Below are positions 8,912 to 20,800 of a stretch of 64,000 bases of DNA, piece by piece. The notes below the pieces were generated by a model. It made no database searches. It was given only the letters and a program-made list of their open reading frames with translations, and was not told the DNA's origin. The first letter of the stretch is position 1. Each line of letters opens with the position of its first letter. The position numbers and the translations under genes are program-made. The DNA comes from Lentzea jiangxiensis (GTDB lineage: Bacteria > Actinomycetota > Actinomycetes > Mycobacteriales > Pseudonocardiaceae): assembly GCF_900104175.1 (NCBI RefSeq), contig NZ_FNIX01000001.1, positions 943,975 to 1,007,974 of the forward strand, given 5' to 3'.

Positions 8912-10752
8912 CGGCTGGGGTCGCGCACCGCGCCCGTGGACGCGTCCGTCGCCATCCGCGCGTACGCCCGCAGCGCACCCGTGACCGGGCGGACCCGGTC
9001 CACCGGCTGCCACGGCCGTTCGGAGGCCTCCATCTTGGCGCGGCGCTCGGCCAGCACGTCGTCGTCCACCAGCAGTTCGAGACGACGCTCGTGCACGTCG
9101 ATCAGGATCCGGTCGCCGTTCTGCACCAGGCCGATCGCGCCGCCGCCCGCCGCCTCCGGCGAGACGTGGCCGATCGACAGGCCCGACGAACCGCCGGAGA
9201 ACCGGCCGTCCGTGATCAGCGCGCACTTCTTGCCGAGACCCGAGCCCTTGAGGAACGCCGTGGGGTGCAGCATCTCCTGCATGCCGGGGCCGCCGGACGG
9301 GCCCTCGTAGCGCACGACCAGGACCTCACCGGCCTGGATCTCCTTCTTCAGGATCACCGAGACGGCTTCCTCCTGGGACTCGACGACGCGCGCCGGGCCC
9401 TCGAAGTGCCACAGCTCCTCGTCGATGCCCGCGGCCTTGATGATCGCGCCGCGCTCGGCCAGGTTGCCGCGCAGCACGGCCAGGCCGCCGTCGCGCGTGT
9501 AGGCGTGCTCGAAGTCGCGGATGCAGCCGTTCGCGGCGTCGGTGTCCAAAGAGGACCAGCGGTTCGACGTCGAGAACGCCTGCGTCGTGCGCACACCACC
9601 GGGAGCCGCGTGGAAGAGCTCGACCGCCTCGGGCGACGGGTTCTCGGCGCGGATGTCCCACTTGCCGAGCCACTCCGCGAGCGTCGGCGTGTGCACCGAC
9701 GTCACGTCGTCGTTGAGCAGTCCGGCGCGGTACAGCTCGCCCAGCAGCGCGGGGATCCCGCCCGCCCGGTGCACGTCCTCCATGTGGTAGTCGCTGTTCG
9801 GCGACACCTTGGACAGGCACGGCACGCGGCGGGACAGGTCGTCGATGTCCTGCAGCGTGAAGTCGATCTCGCCCTCCTGCGCGGCGGCGAGGATGTGCAG
9901 CACGGTGTTCGTCGAGCCGCCCATGGCCATGTCGAGCGCCATCGCGTTCTCGAACGCCTGGCGGTTCGCGATCGAGCGCGGCAGCGCCGACTCGTCGTCC
10001 TCGCCGTACCAGCGCTTGCACAGCTCCACGACCACCCGGCCGGCCTCGGAGAACAGCTCGCGGCGCGCGGCGTGCGTGGCGAGCGTCGAGCCGTTGCCCG
10101 GCAGCGAGAGACCCAGGGCCTCGGTGAGGCAGTTCATCGAGTTCGCGGTGAACATGCCGGAGCACGAGCCGCACGTCGGGCACGCGGAGCGCTCGACCTC
10201 GGAGAGCCCGTCCTCGCTCACGGCGGGGGAGGCGGACGCGGAGATCGCGGTGATCAGGTCGGTGGGTGCGATGGCGACGCCCTCGACGACGACGGCCTTG
10301 CCGGCCTCCATCGGGCCGCCGGACACGAACACGACGGGGATGTTGAGCCGCATCGCCGCGTTGAGCATGCCGGGGGTGATCTTGTCGCAGTTCGAGATGC
10401 AGACGATCGCGTCGGCCTGGTGCGCGTTCACCATGTACTCGACGGAGTCGGCGATGATCTCGCGGCTGGGCAGCGAGTACAGCATCCCGCTGTGGCCCAT
10501 GGCGATGCCGTCGTCGACCGCGATGGTGTGGAACTCGCGCGGCACGCCACCCGCTTCTCGCACGGCCTCGGCCACGATGTCGCCGAGATCGCGCAGGTGC
10601 ACGTGGCCCGGCACGAACTGCGTGTAGGAGTTGGCGATCGCGATGATGGGCTTGCCGAAGTCGCTGTCCGTCATGCCGGTGGCGCGCCAGAGGGCGCGGG
10701 CTCCGGCGGCGTTGCGACCGTGCGTGGTGGTGCGAGAGCGGAGCTGAGGCAC
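8908..10752 (-). CDS. ilvD: Dihydroxy-acid dehydratase
   Basis: 614 residues, the usual length for long IlvD. It dehydrates 2,3-dihydroxy-isovalerate and -methylvalerate to the keto acids in valine/leucine and isoleucine synthesis. Fe-S ligand cysteines are in [13 protein letters not shown] and [38 protein letters not shown] and [11 protein letters not shown] mark the C-terminal domain. Start is GTG 10752, preceded by GGAGGAG. It is read leftward behind a VKOR gene and opposite to ilvBNC; I see no leader peptide or attenuator in front of it, unlike ilvB. Confidence 0.96.
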   Translation of the reverse strand: MPQLRSRTTTHGRNAAGARALWRATGMTDSDFGKPIIAIANSYTQFVPGHVHLRDLGDIVAEAVREAGGVPREFHTIAVDDGIAMGHSGMLYSLPSREIIADSVEYMVNAHQADAIVCISNCDKITPGMLNAAMRLNIPVVFVSGGPMEAGKAVVVEGVAIAPTDLITAISASASPAVSEDGLSEVERSACPTCGSCSGMFTANSMNCLTEALGLSLPGNGSTLATHAARRELFSEAGRVVVELCKRWYGEDDESALPRSIANRQAFENAMALDMAMGGSTNTVLHILAAAQEGEIDFTLQDIDDLSRRVPCLSKVSPNSDYHMEDVHRAGGIPALLGELYRAGLLNDDVTSVHTPTLAEWLGKWDIRAENPSPEAVELFHAAPGGVRTTQAFSTSNRWSSLDTDAANGCIRDFEHAYTRDGGLAVLRGNLAERGAIIKAAGIDEELWHFEGPARVVESQEEAVSVILKKEIQAGEVLVVRYEGPSGGPGMQEMLHPTAFLKGSGLGKKCALITDGRFSGGSSGLSIGHVSPEAAGGGAIGLVQNGDRILIDVHERRLELLVDDDVLAERRAKMEASERPWQPVDRVRPVTGALRAYARMATDASTGAVRDPSR

Positions 10753-10799
10753 TGCTCCTCCAGGTTCAGTTCAAGAAAAATGCGCGCGGGACGGCCGGG

Positions 10800-10832
10800 T
10801 GAGGCGTCGCCAAGTCTGGGAGCGGTGCCTCA
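10800..10832 (-). terminator. Imperfect hairpin at the VKOR gene end / ilvD leader
   Basis: Arms beginning TGAGGC and ending GCCTCA (10800-10810 with 10822-10832, two mismatches) overlap the VKOR stop codon and lie ~50 nt upstream of ilvD. It may attenuate read-through from the VKOR operon. Confidence 0.35.
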
Positions 10833-11255
10833 AAGGCTACTCGTGCGCAGACTCGCCGAGACCAGCAGACAGGCCAGTGCGAGCGTGATCACGTGCACGG
10901 CGGTGCACCACAGGCAGATCTTGCCGATGATGAGGAACTCGGCCGCGACCAGGTAGACGACCATCAGCACGCCGGCGCCGACCGCCGCGAGCCGCACCCA
11001 CCTCAGGGCTTCGACCCGCCACGCGAACGGGAGGCAGATCACCGTCAGGAAGGCGAAGAAGGCCAGTCCGAGGAACGCGACGGGGACGCCGAGCAGCGCG
11101 GACTGCTCGCTCGTGGTCACGGTCCCGCAGTCGACGACCGCGTCCGCCGAGCACAGCAGTGCGCTCGTGTCGAAGTGCGCGTACGTCAGATAAGCCGAGG
11201 TCAGCAGGCCTGCGATGGACAGCAGCAGGCTCAGCTGCGGAACCCGTTCGATCAC
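10830..11255 (-). CDS. Vitamin K epoxide reductase (VKOR) family membrane oxidoreductase
   Basis: 141 residues, four or five hydrophobic helices. It carries the loop cysteines (LLCSADAVVDCGTV) and the active-site CxxC (ICLWC, about residues 120-124) of bacterial VKOR, which reoxidises DsbA-like proteins and passes electrons to menaquinone in the cytoplasmic membrane. Start is GTG 11255, whose GTGA overlaps the stop of the upstream PH-like gene, so the two are translationally coupled. No DsbA-like gene is adjacent. Confidence 0.9.
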   Translation of the reverse strand: MIERVPQLSLLLSIAGLLTSAYLTYAHFDTSALLCSADAVVDCGTVTTSEQSALLGVPVAFLGLAFFAFLTVICLPFAWRVEALRWVRLAAVGAGVLMVVYLVAAEFLIIGKICLWCTAVHVITLALACLLVSASLRTSSL

Positions 11256-11731
11256 TTGTCGGACTGTACGGACTTCCCGGGGGTTTCCTCGACGGCGTTC
11301 CCGCCGCTTTCGCCGTTCACGTCCCCGGTGACCTCGTCAGTCACCTCTTCGGGTTCTTCTTCCCCGACCGTCGGATCGGGAACGCGGCCACCGCTCACGA
11401 CCGACAGCGCCGGCAGGTGCATGAACCGGACCCCGGGCAGCACGACCTCGGAGGCGTCCTGCCTGACCGCCCGCAGCCAGCCCTTCTGGACCAGGCGGAT
11501 GGACTTCACCTCGGACCAGTCGAGCGTCGTCGTGCCGAACACACCGCGCGCGACGATCTTTTCCTCCGTGACCGTCGTGCGGTTGCGCAGCACCCAGTAG
11601 GCGTAGGCGAGCGGGAGGACGTAAAGCACCTGCAGCCCAGGAGCGACCCACGCCACAGGGGTGACGCAGATGGCGATCAGACCCGCTGCGAGCAGGGCCG
11701 TTGCCGGGATGCGAAAGACCAGCTTCTTCAC
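11252..11731 (-). CDS. PH domain-containing membrane protein
   Basis: About 159 residues from GTG 11731. Two hydrophobic segments (residues ~8-50) are followed by a bacterial PH/YdbT-like strand set ([32 protein letters not shown]) and a Glu/Asp/Val-rich low-complexity tail (~105-159). Actinobacterial PH-domain proteins of this layout are common and uncharacterised. Translationally coupled to the VKOR gene. The start is chosen where membrane-protein-like sequence begins; the frame is open further upstream but crosses the ilvB promoter. Confidence 0.75.
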   Translation of the reverse strand: MKKLVFRIPATALLAAGLIAICVTPVAWVAPGLQVLYVLPLAYAYWVLRNRTTVTEEKIVARGVFGTTTLDWSEVKSIRLVQKGWLRAVRQDASEVVLPGVRFMHLPALSVVSGGRVPDPTVGEEEPEEVTDEVTGDVNGESGGNAVEETPGKSVQSDK

Positions 11732-11779
11732 CTGGTCGATTGTTCCACGTCCACGATCCGGGAATTCCGTCCCGCAGAG

Positions 11780-11809
11780 TTGACGCCCTCTTGCCAAAGG
11801 CGATAACGT
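11780..11809 (+). promoter_or_regulatory. Promoter of the ilvBNC operon
   Basis: TTGACG (11780-11785) and TAACGT (11804-11809) are spaced by 18 nt, close to the actinobacterial housekeeping sigma consensus. The predicted transcription start is at 11816-11817, i.e. on the ATG of the leader peptide. Confidence 0.75.
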
Positions 11810-11816
11810 CCCGGCC

Positions 11817-11864
11817 ATGCAGCGCACGCTCGTTCTCGTACTTCTCAGGCGCGTCGACGCCTGA
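11817..11864 (+). CDS. ilvB leader peptide (Leu/Val sensor), leaderless
   Basis: A 15-codon reading frame, [15 protein letters not shown], with the consecutive codons Leu-Val-Leu-Val-Leu-Leu (11829-11846) and a further Val at 11853. It lies between the promoter and an intrinsic terminator in front of ilvB. Such leader peptides control ilvB operons in Corynebacterium by ribosome stalling when Leu/Val-charged tRNA is short; uORFs ahead of ilvB are also known in mycobacteria. With -10 TAACGT ending 7 nt upstream, the leader is probably translated from a leaderless mRNA. Confidence 0.85.
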   Translation: MQRTLVLVLLRRVDA

Positions 11865-11929
11865 GCCGAACAGCCTGCGTCGACGCGCGACCCTCGCACG
11901 ACCCGTCTCCGGGTTGTCGAGGGTTTTTT
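11851..11929 (+). terminator. ilvB attenuator (pause hairpin plus intrinsic terminator)
   Basis: Arms 11851-11860 and 11877-11886 (GCGTCGACGC, itself palindromic) form a hairpin over the leader stop codon. Downstream, 11890-11896 pairs with 11918-11924 and inner arms ACCCG/CGGGT pair, followed by a T-run (11924-11929): a textbook intrinsic terminator, rare in this GC-rich window. Transcription would continue into ilvB (11959) when the ribosome stalls in the leader. Confidence 0.85.
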
Positions 11930-11958
11930 CGTGTCCGGACCCCGATACCCACGAGGCA

Positions 11959-13793
11959 ATGATGACCAGCGCACCATCGCGACAGGCTCCCGAGCCCACG
12001 TCGCCACGTCCAGGTCCGCGGCCCAAACCGGCCCCGCCGACGGGCGCACCGATCCGTGTAACCGGTGCTCAGTCGCTCGTCCGCTCGCTCGAAGCGGTCG
12101 GCTGCGAAGTGGTCTTCGGCATTCCCGGCGGGACGATCCTCCCCGCGTACGACCCGCTGCTCGACTCCACGAAGGTCCGGCACATCCTCGTCCGCCACGA
12201 GCAGGGCGCGGGCCACGCGGCGACCGGGTACGCGCAGGCCACCGGCAGGGTCGGCGTCTGCATGGCGACCTCGGGACCGGGTGCGACGAACCTCGTCACC
12301 CCGCTCGCGGACGCGAACATGGACTCCGTGCCCGTCGTCGCGATCACCGGCCAGCAGTCGCGGCCGCTGATCGGCACGGACGCCTTCCAGGAGGCGGACA
12401 TCTGCGGCATCACCATGCCGATCACCAAGCACAACGTCCTCGTGACCGACGCCGCGGAGATCCCGCGGGCGATCGCGGAGGCGTTCCACATCGCGGCGAC
12501 CGGCCGACCCGGCCCCGTCCTCGTCGACATCCCGAAGGACGTGCTGCAGGAGCAGACCAGCTTCACGTGGCCGCCCGACATGCGCCTGCCCGGGTACCGG
12601 CCGACGACCCGGCCGCACGGCAAGCAGGTCCGCGAGGCCGCCAAGCTGGTCGTGGCCGCCCGCAAGCCGGTCCTGTACGTCGGCGGCGGCGTGATCAAGG
12701 CCGACGCCCACGCCGAGCTGCTGCGCCTGGCCGAGGACACCGGCATCCCGGTCGTCACGACGCTGATGGCGCGCGGCGCGTTCCCGGACTCGCACGACCA
12801 GCACCTGGGCATGCCCGGCATGCACGGCACCGTCGCGGCCGTCGCGGCGATGCAGAAGGCGGACCTGCTGATCGCGCTGGGTGCCCGCTTCGACGACCGC
12901 GTCACGGGCCAGCTCAGCTCGTTCGCCCCCGACGCGCAGGTCATCCACGCCGACATCGACCCGGCCGAGATCTCCAAGAACCGCCGCGCGGACGTCCCGA
13001 TCGTGGGCGACTGCAAGGAGATCATCACCGAGCTGATCGACGCCGTGCGCACCGAGCGGGAGACGGCCAAGGCCGTCGACCTCACGCCGTGGTGGGACAC
13101 GCTGAAGTCGCTGCGCGAGACGTTCCCGCTGGGCTACGACTGGCCCGAGGACGGCACGCTCTCGCCGCAGTACGTCATCGAGCGGATCGGTGCGCTGTCG
13201 CCGTCCGACACGATCTACACGGCGGGCGTCGGCCAGCACCAGATGTGGGCCGCGCAGTTCGTGAAGTACGAGCACCCCCGCACGTGGATCAACTCCGGCG
13301 GCCTCGGCACGATGGGCTTCGCCGTTCCCGCCGCGATGGGCATCAAGGCCGGTGAGCCGGGCCGCACGGTGTGGGCCATCGACGGCGACGGCTGCTTCCA
13401 GATGACCAACCAGGAGCTCGCCACCTGCGCCATCGAGGGCCTGCCGGTGAAGATCGCCGTGATCAACAACGGCAACCTGGGCATGGTCCGCCAGTGGCAG
13501 ACGCTGTTCTACGGCGAGCGGTACTCCAACACGGATCTGGGGACGCACAAGCACCGCATCCCAGACTTCAAGCTCCTGGCGGAAGCCCTCGGCTGCGTGG
13601 GCCTGCGTGCGGAGTCGCGCGAGGAGGTGGACGAGGTGGTCCAGAAGGCGCTGGAGATCAACGACCGCCCCGTCGTGGTCGACTTCGTCGTCGGCAAGGA
13701 CGCGCAGGTGTGGCCGATGGTCGCGGCCGGCACCGGCAACTCCGAGATCATGGCCGCCCGCGGCATCCGCCCCCTGTTCGATGAGGACCTGTG

Positions 13794-13794
<1 letters not shown>
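11959..13794 (+). CDS. ilvB: Acetolactate synthase large subunit
   Basis: 611 residues from ATG 11959 (ATG 11962 is equally possible). TPP-dependent condensation of two pyruvates, or pyruvate with 2-ketobutyrate, the first common step of Val/Leu and Ile synthesis. The N-terminal ~40 residues are a Pro-rich extension; then [23 protein letters not shown], the catalytic Glu in [15 protein letters not shown], an FAD-binding middle domain, and the TPP motif from [11 protein letters not shown] to VINNGN. The TGATG junction with ilvN gives translational coupling. Regulated by the upstream leader peptide and terminator. Confidence 0.97.
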
Positions 13795-15337
<1,543 letters not shown>

Positions 15338-15364
15338 GTTCTCGACCAGGTCTTTTCCCCAGGG

Positions 15365-15402
15365 AGGCCCGTGGAGCGCGTGTGACGCCCCGCGGGCCTT
15401 TC
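15365..15402 (+). terminator. Terminator of the ilvBNC operon
   Basis: AGGCCCG (15365-15371) pairs with CGGGCCT (15393-15399), with TTTCC following, 25 nt after the ilvC stop. Confidence 0.65.
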
Positions 15403-15439
15403 CGCTTTTCGGCTGGTCCCATCCGCTAGCTTCTTCGGC

Positions 15440-15703
15440 ATGACCGACAGCGCGCCGATCTACGACGACAAGGCCCACGTGCGCGGCAAGCTGGACCTGC
15501 GCAACGCGCAGTGGAAGCGCCCGCCGGAGCCCGAACCGGAAGACGGCCACGTCGAGATCGCCTTCATCGAGCACACCGACGGCGCCACGTACGTCGCCAT
15601 GCGCAACTCCAAGCAGCTCGAACCCGTGCTCACCTTCACGATGGCCGAGTGGGACGCCTTCGTGCTGGGCGCGAGGGACGGCGAGTTCGACGAGCCCTGG
15701 TAG
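15440..15703 (+). CDS. DUF397 domain-containing protein
   Basis: 87 residues. The end of the protein has the DUF397 pattern (YVAMRNSKQ...VLTFTMAEWDAFVLGARDGEFD); the start (LRNAQWKRP) replaces the usual W-R-K-S-S-Y. DUF397 proteins are abundant in actinomycetes and usually accompany an XRE-family regulator in small regulatory pairs, but no XRE gene is next to this one, so it is a solo copy. TAGCTT (15427-15432) ends 7 nt before the ATG, suggesting a leaderless mRNA. Confidence 0.8.
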   Translation: MTDSAPIYDDKAHVRGKLDLRNAQWKRPPEPEPEDGHVEIAFIEHTDGATYVAMRNSKQLEPVLTFTMAEWDAFVLGARDGEFDEPW

Positions 15704-16049
15704 CCGCGCGGCACGCGAGGCGACAGTTCAGGCGAGGTGACCGGGTGCGGGGCGGGTGACCCCGCGCCGGAACAGGAACCGGCCTGCGGCGCTCGACCCC
15801 GAGCGCTCTACCGAGCCCCCACCGGTTCCCAACCCGTGGGCGTCACGCTCGACCTCGAACCCCACGTGAACCCGCCACCACTCCCATACTCCAAGACGCA
15901 GACAGTGACCTGAGCCACCCGCCGGAAGGCGCGAGCGAGCCCGGTGTCTATGCTCGTTAACAGTCCGGACACATTGCGGTGCCCGGTCGGCGCGGGCCAG
16001 CCGCCCCCGACCACGCCCGCGCCCCACGATCCGACCCTTCCTGGGAGCG
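15704..16049. other. 346-nt intergenic region upstream of serA
   Basis: A 9-bp hairpin (15744-15752 with 15760-15768) could terminate the DUF397 gene. A possible -10 TATGCT lies at 15949-15954, giving a serA leader of about 90 nt. GGGAGCG precedes ATG 16050. No coding potential and no recognisable riboswitch was seen. Confidence 0.5.
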
Positions 16050-17645
16050 ATGTCCGTGAGCAACACGAGCCGACCCGTTGTCCTCATCGCCGAGAAGCTC
16101 GCGCCGTCCGTGCTCGACGCTCTCGGCGACGGCGTCGAAGTGCGCCACGTAGACGGCACCGACCGCCCGGCCCTCCTCGAGGCCGTCGCGGACGCCGACG
16201 CCCTGCTGGTCCGCTCCGCCACCCAGGTCAACGCCGAGGTCTTCGCGGCCACCCGCAAGCTCAAGGTCGTTGCCCGCGCTGGTGTCGGTCTCGACAACGT
16301 CGAGGTCCCGGCGGCCACGCAGAACGGCGTGATGGTCGTCAACGCGCCGACGTCGAACATCGTCAGCGCCGCCGAGCACGCCGTCGCGCTCCTCCTCAGC
16401 GTCGCGCGCCAGATCCCGGCCGCGCACGAGACGCTGCAGAACCACGAGTGGAAGCGCTCCAAGTTCAACGGCGTCGAGATCAACGGCAAGACGGTCGGCG
16501 TGGTCGGCCTCGGCAAGATCGGCCAGCTGTTCGCGCAGCGCATCGCCGCGTTCGGCGTCGAGCTCATCGCCTACGACCCGTACGTCTCGGCCGCGCGCGC
16601 CGCCCAGCTCGGCATCGAGCTCGTGAGCCTCGAGGAGCTGTTGGAGCGCGCCGACGCGATCAGCATCCACCTGCCGAAGACGCCGGAGACCAAGGGTCTC
16701 ATCGGCGCCGAGCAGCTGGCCAAGGCCAAGCGCGGCGTCATCATCGTCAACGCCGCCCGCGGTGGCCTCATCGACGAGGAGGCCCTCGCCGAGGCGGTCA
16801 AGGAGGGCCAGGTCGGCGGCGCCGGCATCGACGTGTTCTCCACCGAGCCCACGACCGAGAGCCCGCTGTTCAACGTGCCGGGCATCGTCGTCACGCCGCA
16901 CCTCGGCGCGTCCACGGCCGAGGCGCAGGACCGCGCGGGCACCGACGTCGCGAAGAGCGTCATCCTCGCGCTCGCCGGCGAGTTCGTGCCGGACGCCGTG
17001 AACGTCCAGGGCGGCGCTGTCGGCGAGGAGGTCCGCCCGTACCTGCCGCTGGTGCAGAAGCTCGGCACCGTCCTCAGCGCACTCTCGCCCAAGGCCCCGA
17101 CCAGCGTCACCGTCGAGGTCCGCGGCGAACTGTCCAATGAGGACGTCGAGATCCTGCCGCTGGCCGCTCTGCGCGGTGTGTTCTCCAAGGTCGTCGAGTC
17201 GCAGGTGACGTTCGTGAACGCGCCGAGCCTCGCCGCGGACCTCGGCGTGACGGTCGAGCTCACCAAGGAGACCGAGAGCCCGAACCACCGCAGCCTCGTC
17301 ACGGTCAGGGCCGTGCAGGCGGACGGCACGACGAACAGCGTGTCCGGCACCGTCAGCGGCATCGCGCAGGTCGAGAAGCTGGTGAACATCAACGGCCGCA
17401 ACTTCGACCTCAGGGCCGAAGGCACCGTGCTGCTGCTGGAGTACCCGGACCGTCCGGGCGTCATGGGCACGGTCGGCACGCTGCTCGGCGAGGCCGGCGT
17501 GAACATCGAGGCCGCGCAGATCAGCCAGACCGGCAGCGACGCCGTCATGGTGCTGCGCGTCGACCGCCCGGTCGACACGCAGGTCCTCGACCCGATCGGT
17601 GCCGCCGTCGGTGCGCGCACGGTCCGCTCTGTCGACTTCGGATAG
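16050..17645 (+). CDS. serA: D-3-phosphoglycerate dehydrogenase
   Basis: 531 residues, the long form typical of actinobacteria. It oxidises 3-phosphoglycerate to 3-phosphohydroxypyruvate, the first step of serine synthesis. Catalytic/NAD domains: RSATQVNAEV, AGVGLDNVEV, VGVVGLGKIGQLFAQR (Rossmann), VNAARGGLIDEEAL and TPHLGASTAEAQ with the catalytic His. Then the intervening ASB domain (~320-450) and a C-terminal ACT domain (~455-531; LLLEYPDRPGVMGTVGTLLG) that senses serine. Monocistronic, between the ilv operon and leuB as in mycobacteria. Confidence 0.96.
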   Translation: MSVSNTSRPVVLIAEKLAPSVLDALGDGVEVRHVDGTDRPALLEAVADADALLVRSATQVNAEVFAATRKLKVVARAGVGLDNVEVPAATQNGVMVVNAPTSNIVSAAEHAVALLLSVARQIPAAHETLQNHEWKRSKFNGVEINGKTVGVVGLGKIGQLFAQRIAAFGVELIAYDPYVSAARAAQLGIELVSLEELLERADAISIHLPKTPETKGLIGAEQLAKAKRGVIIVNAARGGLIDEEALAEAVKEGQVGGAGIDVFSTEPTTESPLFNVPGIVVTPHLGASTAEAQDRAGTDVAKSVILALAGEFVPDAVNVQGGAVGEEVRPYLPLVQKLGTVLSALSPKAPTSVTVEVRGELSNEDVEILPLAALRGVFSKVVESQVTFVNAPSLAADLGVTVELTKETESPNHRSLVTVRAVQADGTTNSVSGTVSGIAQVEKLVNINGRNFDLRAEGTVLLLEYPDRPGVMGTVGTLLGEAGVNIEAAQISQTGSDAVMVLRVDRPVDTQVLDPIGAAVGARTVRSVDFG

Positions 17646-17654
17646 TCACGACAT

Positions 17655-17687
17655 ACGGGAAGGGGACGGTCAAAGTCCCCTTCCCGT
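17655..17687 (+). terminator. serA terminator
   Basis: A perfect 13-bp stem (17655-17667 with 17675-17687) with a 7-nt loop, 10 nt after the serA stop. Confidence 0.8.
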
Positions 17688-17801
17688 GTCTGTCGTTGTT
17701 CACAACGAACGCGTAACAGGCAACTATCCGTAGACCATATTCATACTTTCGGGGCAGTCGCAGAGACACGGTCAGCGATTAGCGTCCCCACGAGGTTGAC
17801 C

Positions 17802-17826
17802 CGGTGCCGTAGAGGGCGCGGCACCG
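17802..17826 (+). promoter_or_regulatory. Hairpin in the subtilase 5' leader
   Basis: CGGTGCCG (17802-17809) pairs with CGGCACCG (17819-17826), 36 nt before GTG 17863. A TTGACC hexamer at 17795-17800 adjoins it but has no well-placed -10 box. Confidence 0.35.
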
Positions 17827-17862
17827 TTCGGGTCGAAGGCACACCTCGGTTGGGGCAACGTT

Positions 17863-20800
17863 GTGAAAAGACGATCGAGTCTGGTGGTGTTCTCCGCCAT
17901 CACCACACTGCTGATCGCACCCGCCACGGCACAGGCTCAGGGCGAACCGCTCGCGCAGCCGGTCAAGGGTGCACAGGGGCTGGACGCGAAAGCGTTGCAC
18001 CTCAAGGTTTCTCCCAGGCTGAACTCGTCCGGAGCGGTGACCGCGTTCGTCGCGCTCGACCGCAAGCCGGCCGTCGACGCGTTCGACGAGAAGAAGAGCC
18101 AGGGCAAGGAGGTCGCCAAGCAGGCGGCCAAGCAGGCGAAGAACGACGTGTCCGCCACCGCGGACCAGGTCGTCGGCCAGCTCAGGAGCGCGGACACCGG
18201 GACCAGGGAGCTGTACCGCACCTCCAACGGCGTCCCCGGCGTCGTCGTGAAGGCGGACGCGGCGAAGGTCCGTGAGCTCGCGCAGCGCCCGGACGTCCTC
18301 GCGGTCTACCCGGTCGTGCCGAAGAAGCGCCAGAACTCGAACGCCGTCCAGCTCACCAGGACGCTCGACGTCTGGCAGCAGTACGGCAAGCTCGGTGACG
18401 ACATCCGGGTCGGCATCATCGACACCGGCGTCGACCACACCCACGCGAACTTCGGCGGCCCCGGCACGGTCGACGCGTTCCGCGCCGTCGACCCGCGCGT
18501 GAAGGACCCGAACTTCCCGACCGCGAAGGTCGTCGGCGGTTACGACTTCGTGGGCGAGGAGTACGACGGCGCCAGCGAGGACCCGGCGATCAACACGCCG
18601 AAGCCCGACCCGAACCCGATCGACTGCAACGGCCACGGCTCGCACGTCGCGGGCACCACGGCCGGCTTCGGCGAGAACGCCGACGGCAGCACGTTCTCCG
18701 GCGACTACACCAAGCTCGACGCCGAGAAGCTCAACGCGATGAAGATCGGCCCCGGCACCGCGCCGAAGGCCCTGATCTACGCGCTCAAGGTCTTCGGCTG
18801 CGACGGCTCGACCAACGTCACCTCGCAGGCGCTGGACTGGTCGCTCGACCCCGACGGCGACGGCGACTTCTCCGACCACCTCGACGTGGTGAACCTGTCG
18901 CTCGGCTCCGACTACGGCGCCCCGGACGACCCCGACAGCCTCTTCGTGAAGAAGCTCTACAAGGCCGGCGTCATGCCGGTCTTCTCCGCGGGCAACGGCG
19001 GCGACCTCTACGACATCGGCGGCTCGCCGGGCAACACGCCCGAGGCGCTGACGGTGGCGTCCGTGCGCGACTCGTACGTGCTGCGCGACGGCGCCGAGGT
19101 GCAGGGCCAGGGCCTCAAGCCCGGTCAGTACAGCCAGAACTTCACCGGCTACCTCGGCTACGACAAGACGCTGCCGGTCGTGAAGCTGACGCAGGCGGGC
19201 AACCTCGACGGCTGCCAGCCGATCACCGACGCCGTCGCCGGCAGGTTCGTCTGGCTGGAGTGGGACGACAACGACGCCACGCGCCGCTGCGGTTCCGGCG
19301 CCCGTGCCAACAACGTGCAGGCCGCCGGCGGCCAGGGCGTGCTGCTGTCCTCCGCCCTGGAGAACTTCGCCGCGGGCATCGCGGGCAACGCGGCCATCCC
19401 GATGTTCCAGTTCACCGGTTCGGCCACCGCGGCGGTCCGCCCGGCGCTGGACGCGGGCACGCTGACCGTCCGCCTCGCGGGCGAGCTGCGCACGTCGACC
19501 CCGACGTACGACCAGTCCATTTCGGACACCCCGAGCGCGTTCACCAGCCGCGGCACCCGCAGCGGCTCGATCAAGCCGGACGTCGCGGCGCCCGGTGACA
19601 CGATCTCGTCGGCCGCCGTCGGTTCCGGCAACGACCGCTCGGTGATCTCCGGTACGTCGATGGCGTCCCCGCACGTCGCCGGCATCGCCGCCCTGGTCCG
19701 CCAGGCGCACCCGGACTGGACGCTCGAGGAGGTCAAGGCCTCGATCATGAACACCGCCGGTGCGGACGTGAAGGAGGACGGCAAGACCTTCGCGCCCAAC
19801 CGGGTCGGCACGGGCCGTGTGGACGGCAAGTCCGCGATCGACAACCAGGTCCTCGCGTACGTGGAGGAGGACAACGGCTACGTCAGCGCGAACTTCGGCG
19901 TCGTCGAGGTCTCCAAGCCGGTGCAGAAGACCAAGACCATCAAGATCGTCAACAAGTCCACGAGGTCCGTGGAGTACAAGGTCGGCTACACCGCGGCCAC
20001 GACGATCCCCGGCGTGAGCTACGTGCTTTCGCAGGACAAGGTGAAGCTGAGCCCGCGCGGCGTCGCCCGCGTCAAGGTGACGCTGAAGATCGACGACCCG
20101 AAGGCGCTGCGCAAGACCGTCGACCCGACGGTCGCCCTGACGCAGCTCGACGTGCCGCGCCAGTTCCTCGCGGACGCCTCCGGCCGCGTGACCCTCACGC
20201 CGACGGCCGGCGCCACGGTGCCGCTGCGGCTTTCCGTCTACTCGGCGCCGAAGCCCGTCGCGGACATCTCCACGGCCGACAGCCTCCGCTTCCGGGGCAA
20301 GGACGGGCAGGCGGTCCTCAACCTGACCGGCCGCGGTGTCGACCAGGGCACGGGCTCGCAGGCGTACCGCTCGCTCGTCAGCGTTCTCGAGCTGCAGGCC
20401 CAGTCGCCGAAGCTGCGCGACTGCCGCCGCAACGTCACCGAGAACTGCGCTCTCAACGAGACCGCCAAGGGCGGCGACCTCCGCTACGTCGGCGCGGCCT
20501 CCACGGCCCCGCTCGCCAAGGCGCAGGGCAAGCCCGAGGAGTCGCTGCTCGCCTTCGGTGTCGCGACGTGGGGCAACTGGTACAACCTCGGCACCAACAC
20601 GGTTCCGTTCGTCGACATCGACACCAACGGCGACGGCACGGCGGACTTCGAGGTCTACGCGAGCCGCCTGACCGACACCGACCTCCTGGTCGCGACCACC
20701 GTCGACCTCGAGACGGGTGAGACGGTCGACATGCAGGGCGTCAACGGCCTGTTCGGCGACGTGGACGCGAACGTGTCCGACACCAACGTCGTGGTCCTGC

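Noticed and set aside
15771-15829. tRNA-like arms on the minus strand (GCTC-GGTA-GAGC, then CGCTC/GAGCG and GCCGG/CCGGC)
   Set aside because: The D-loop is too short, the anticodon and T loops have wrong sizes and no acceptor stem closes the structure.
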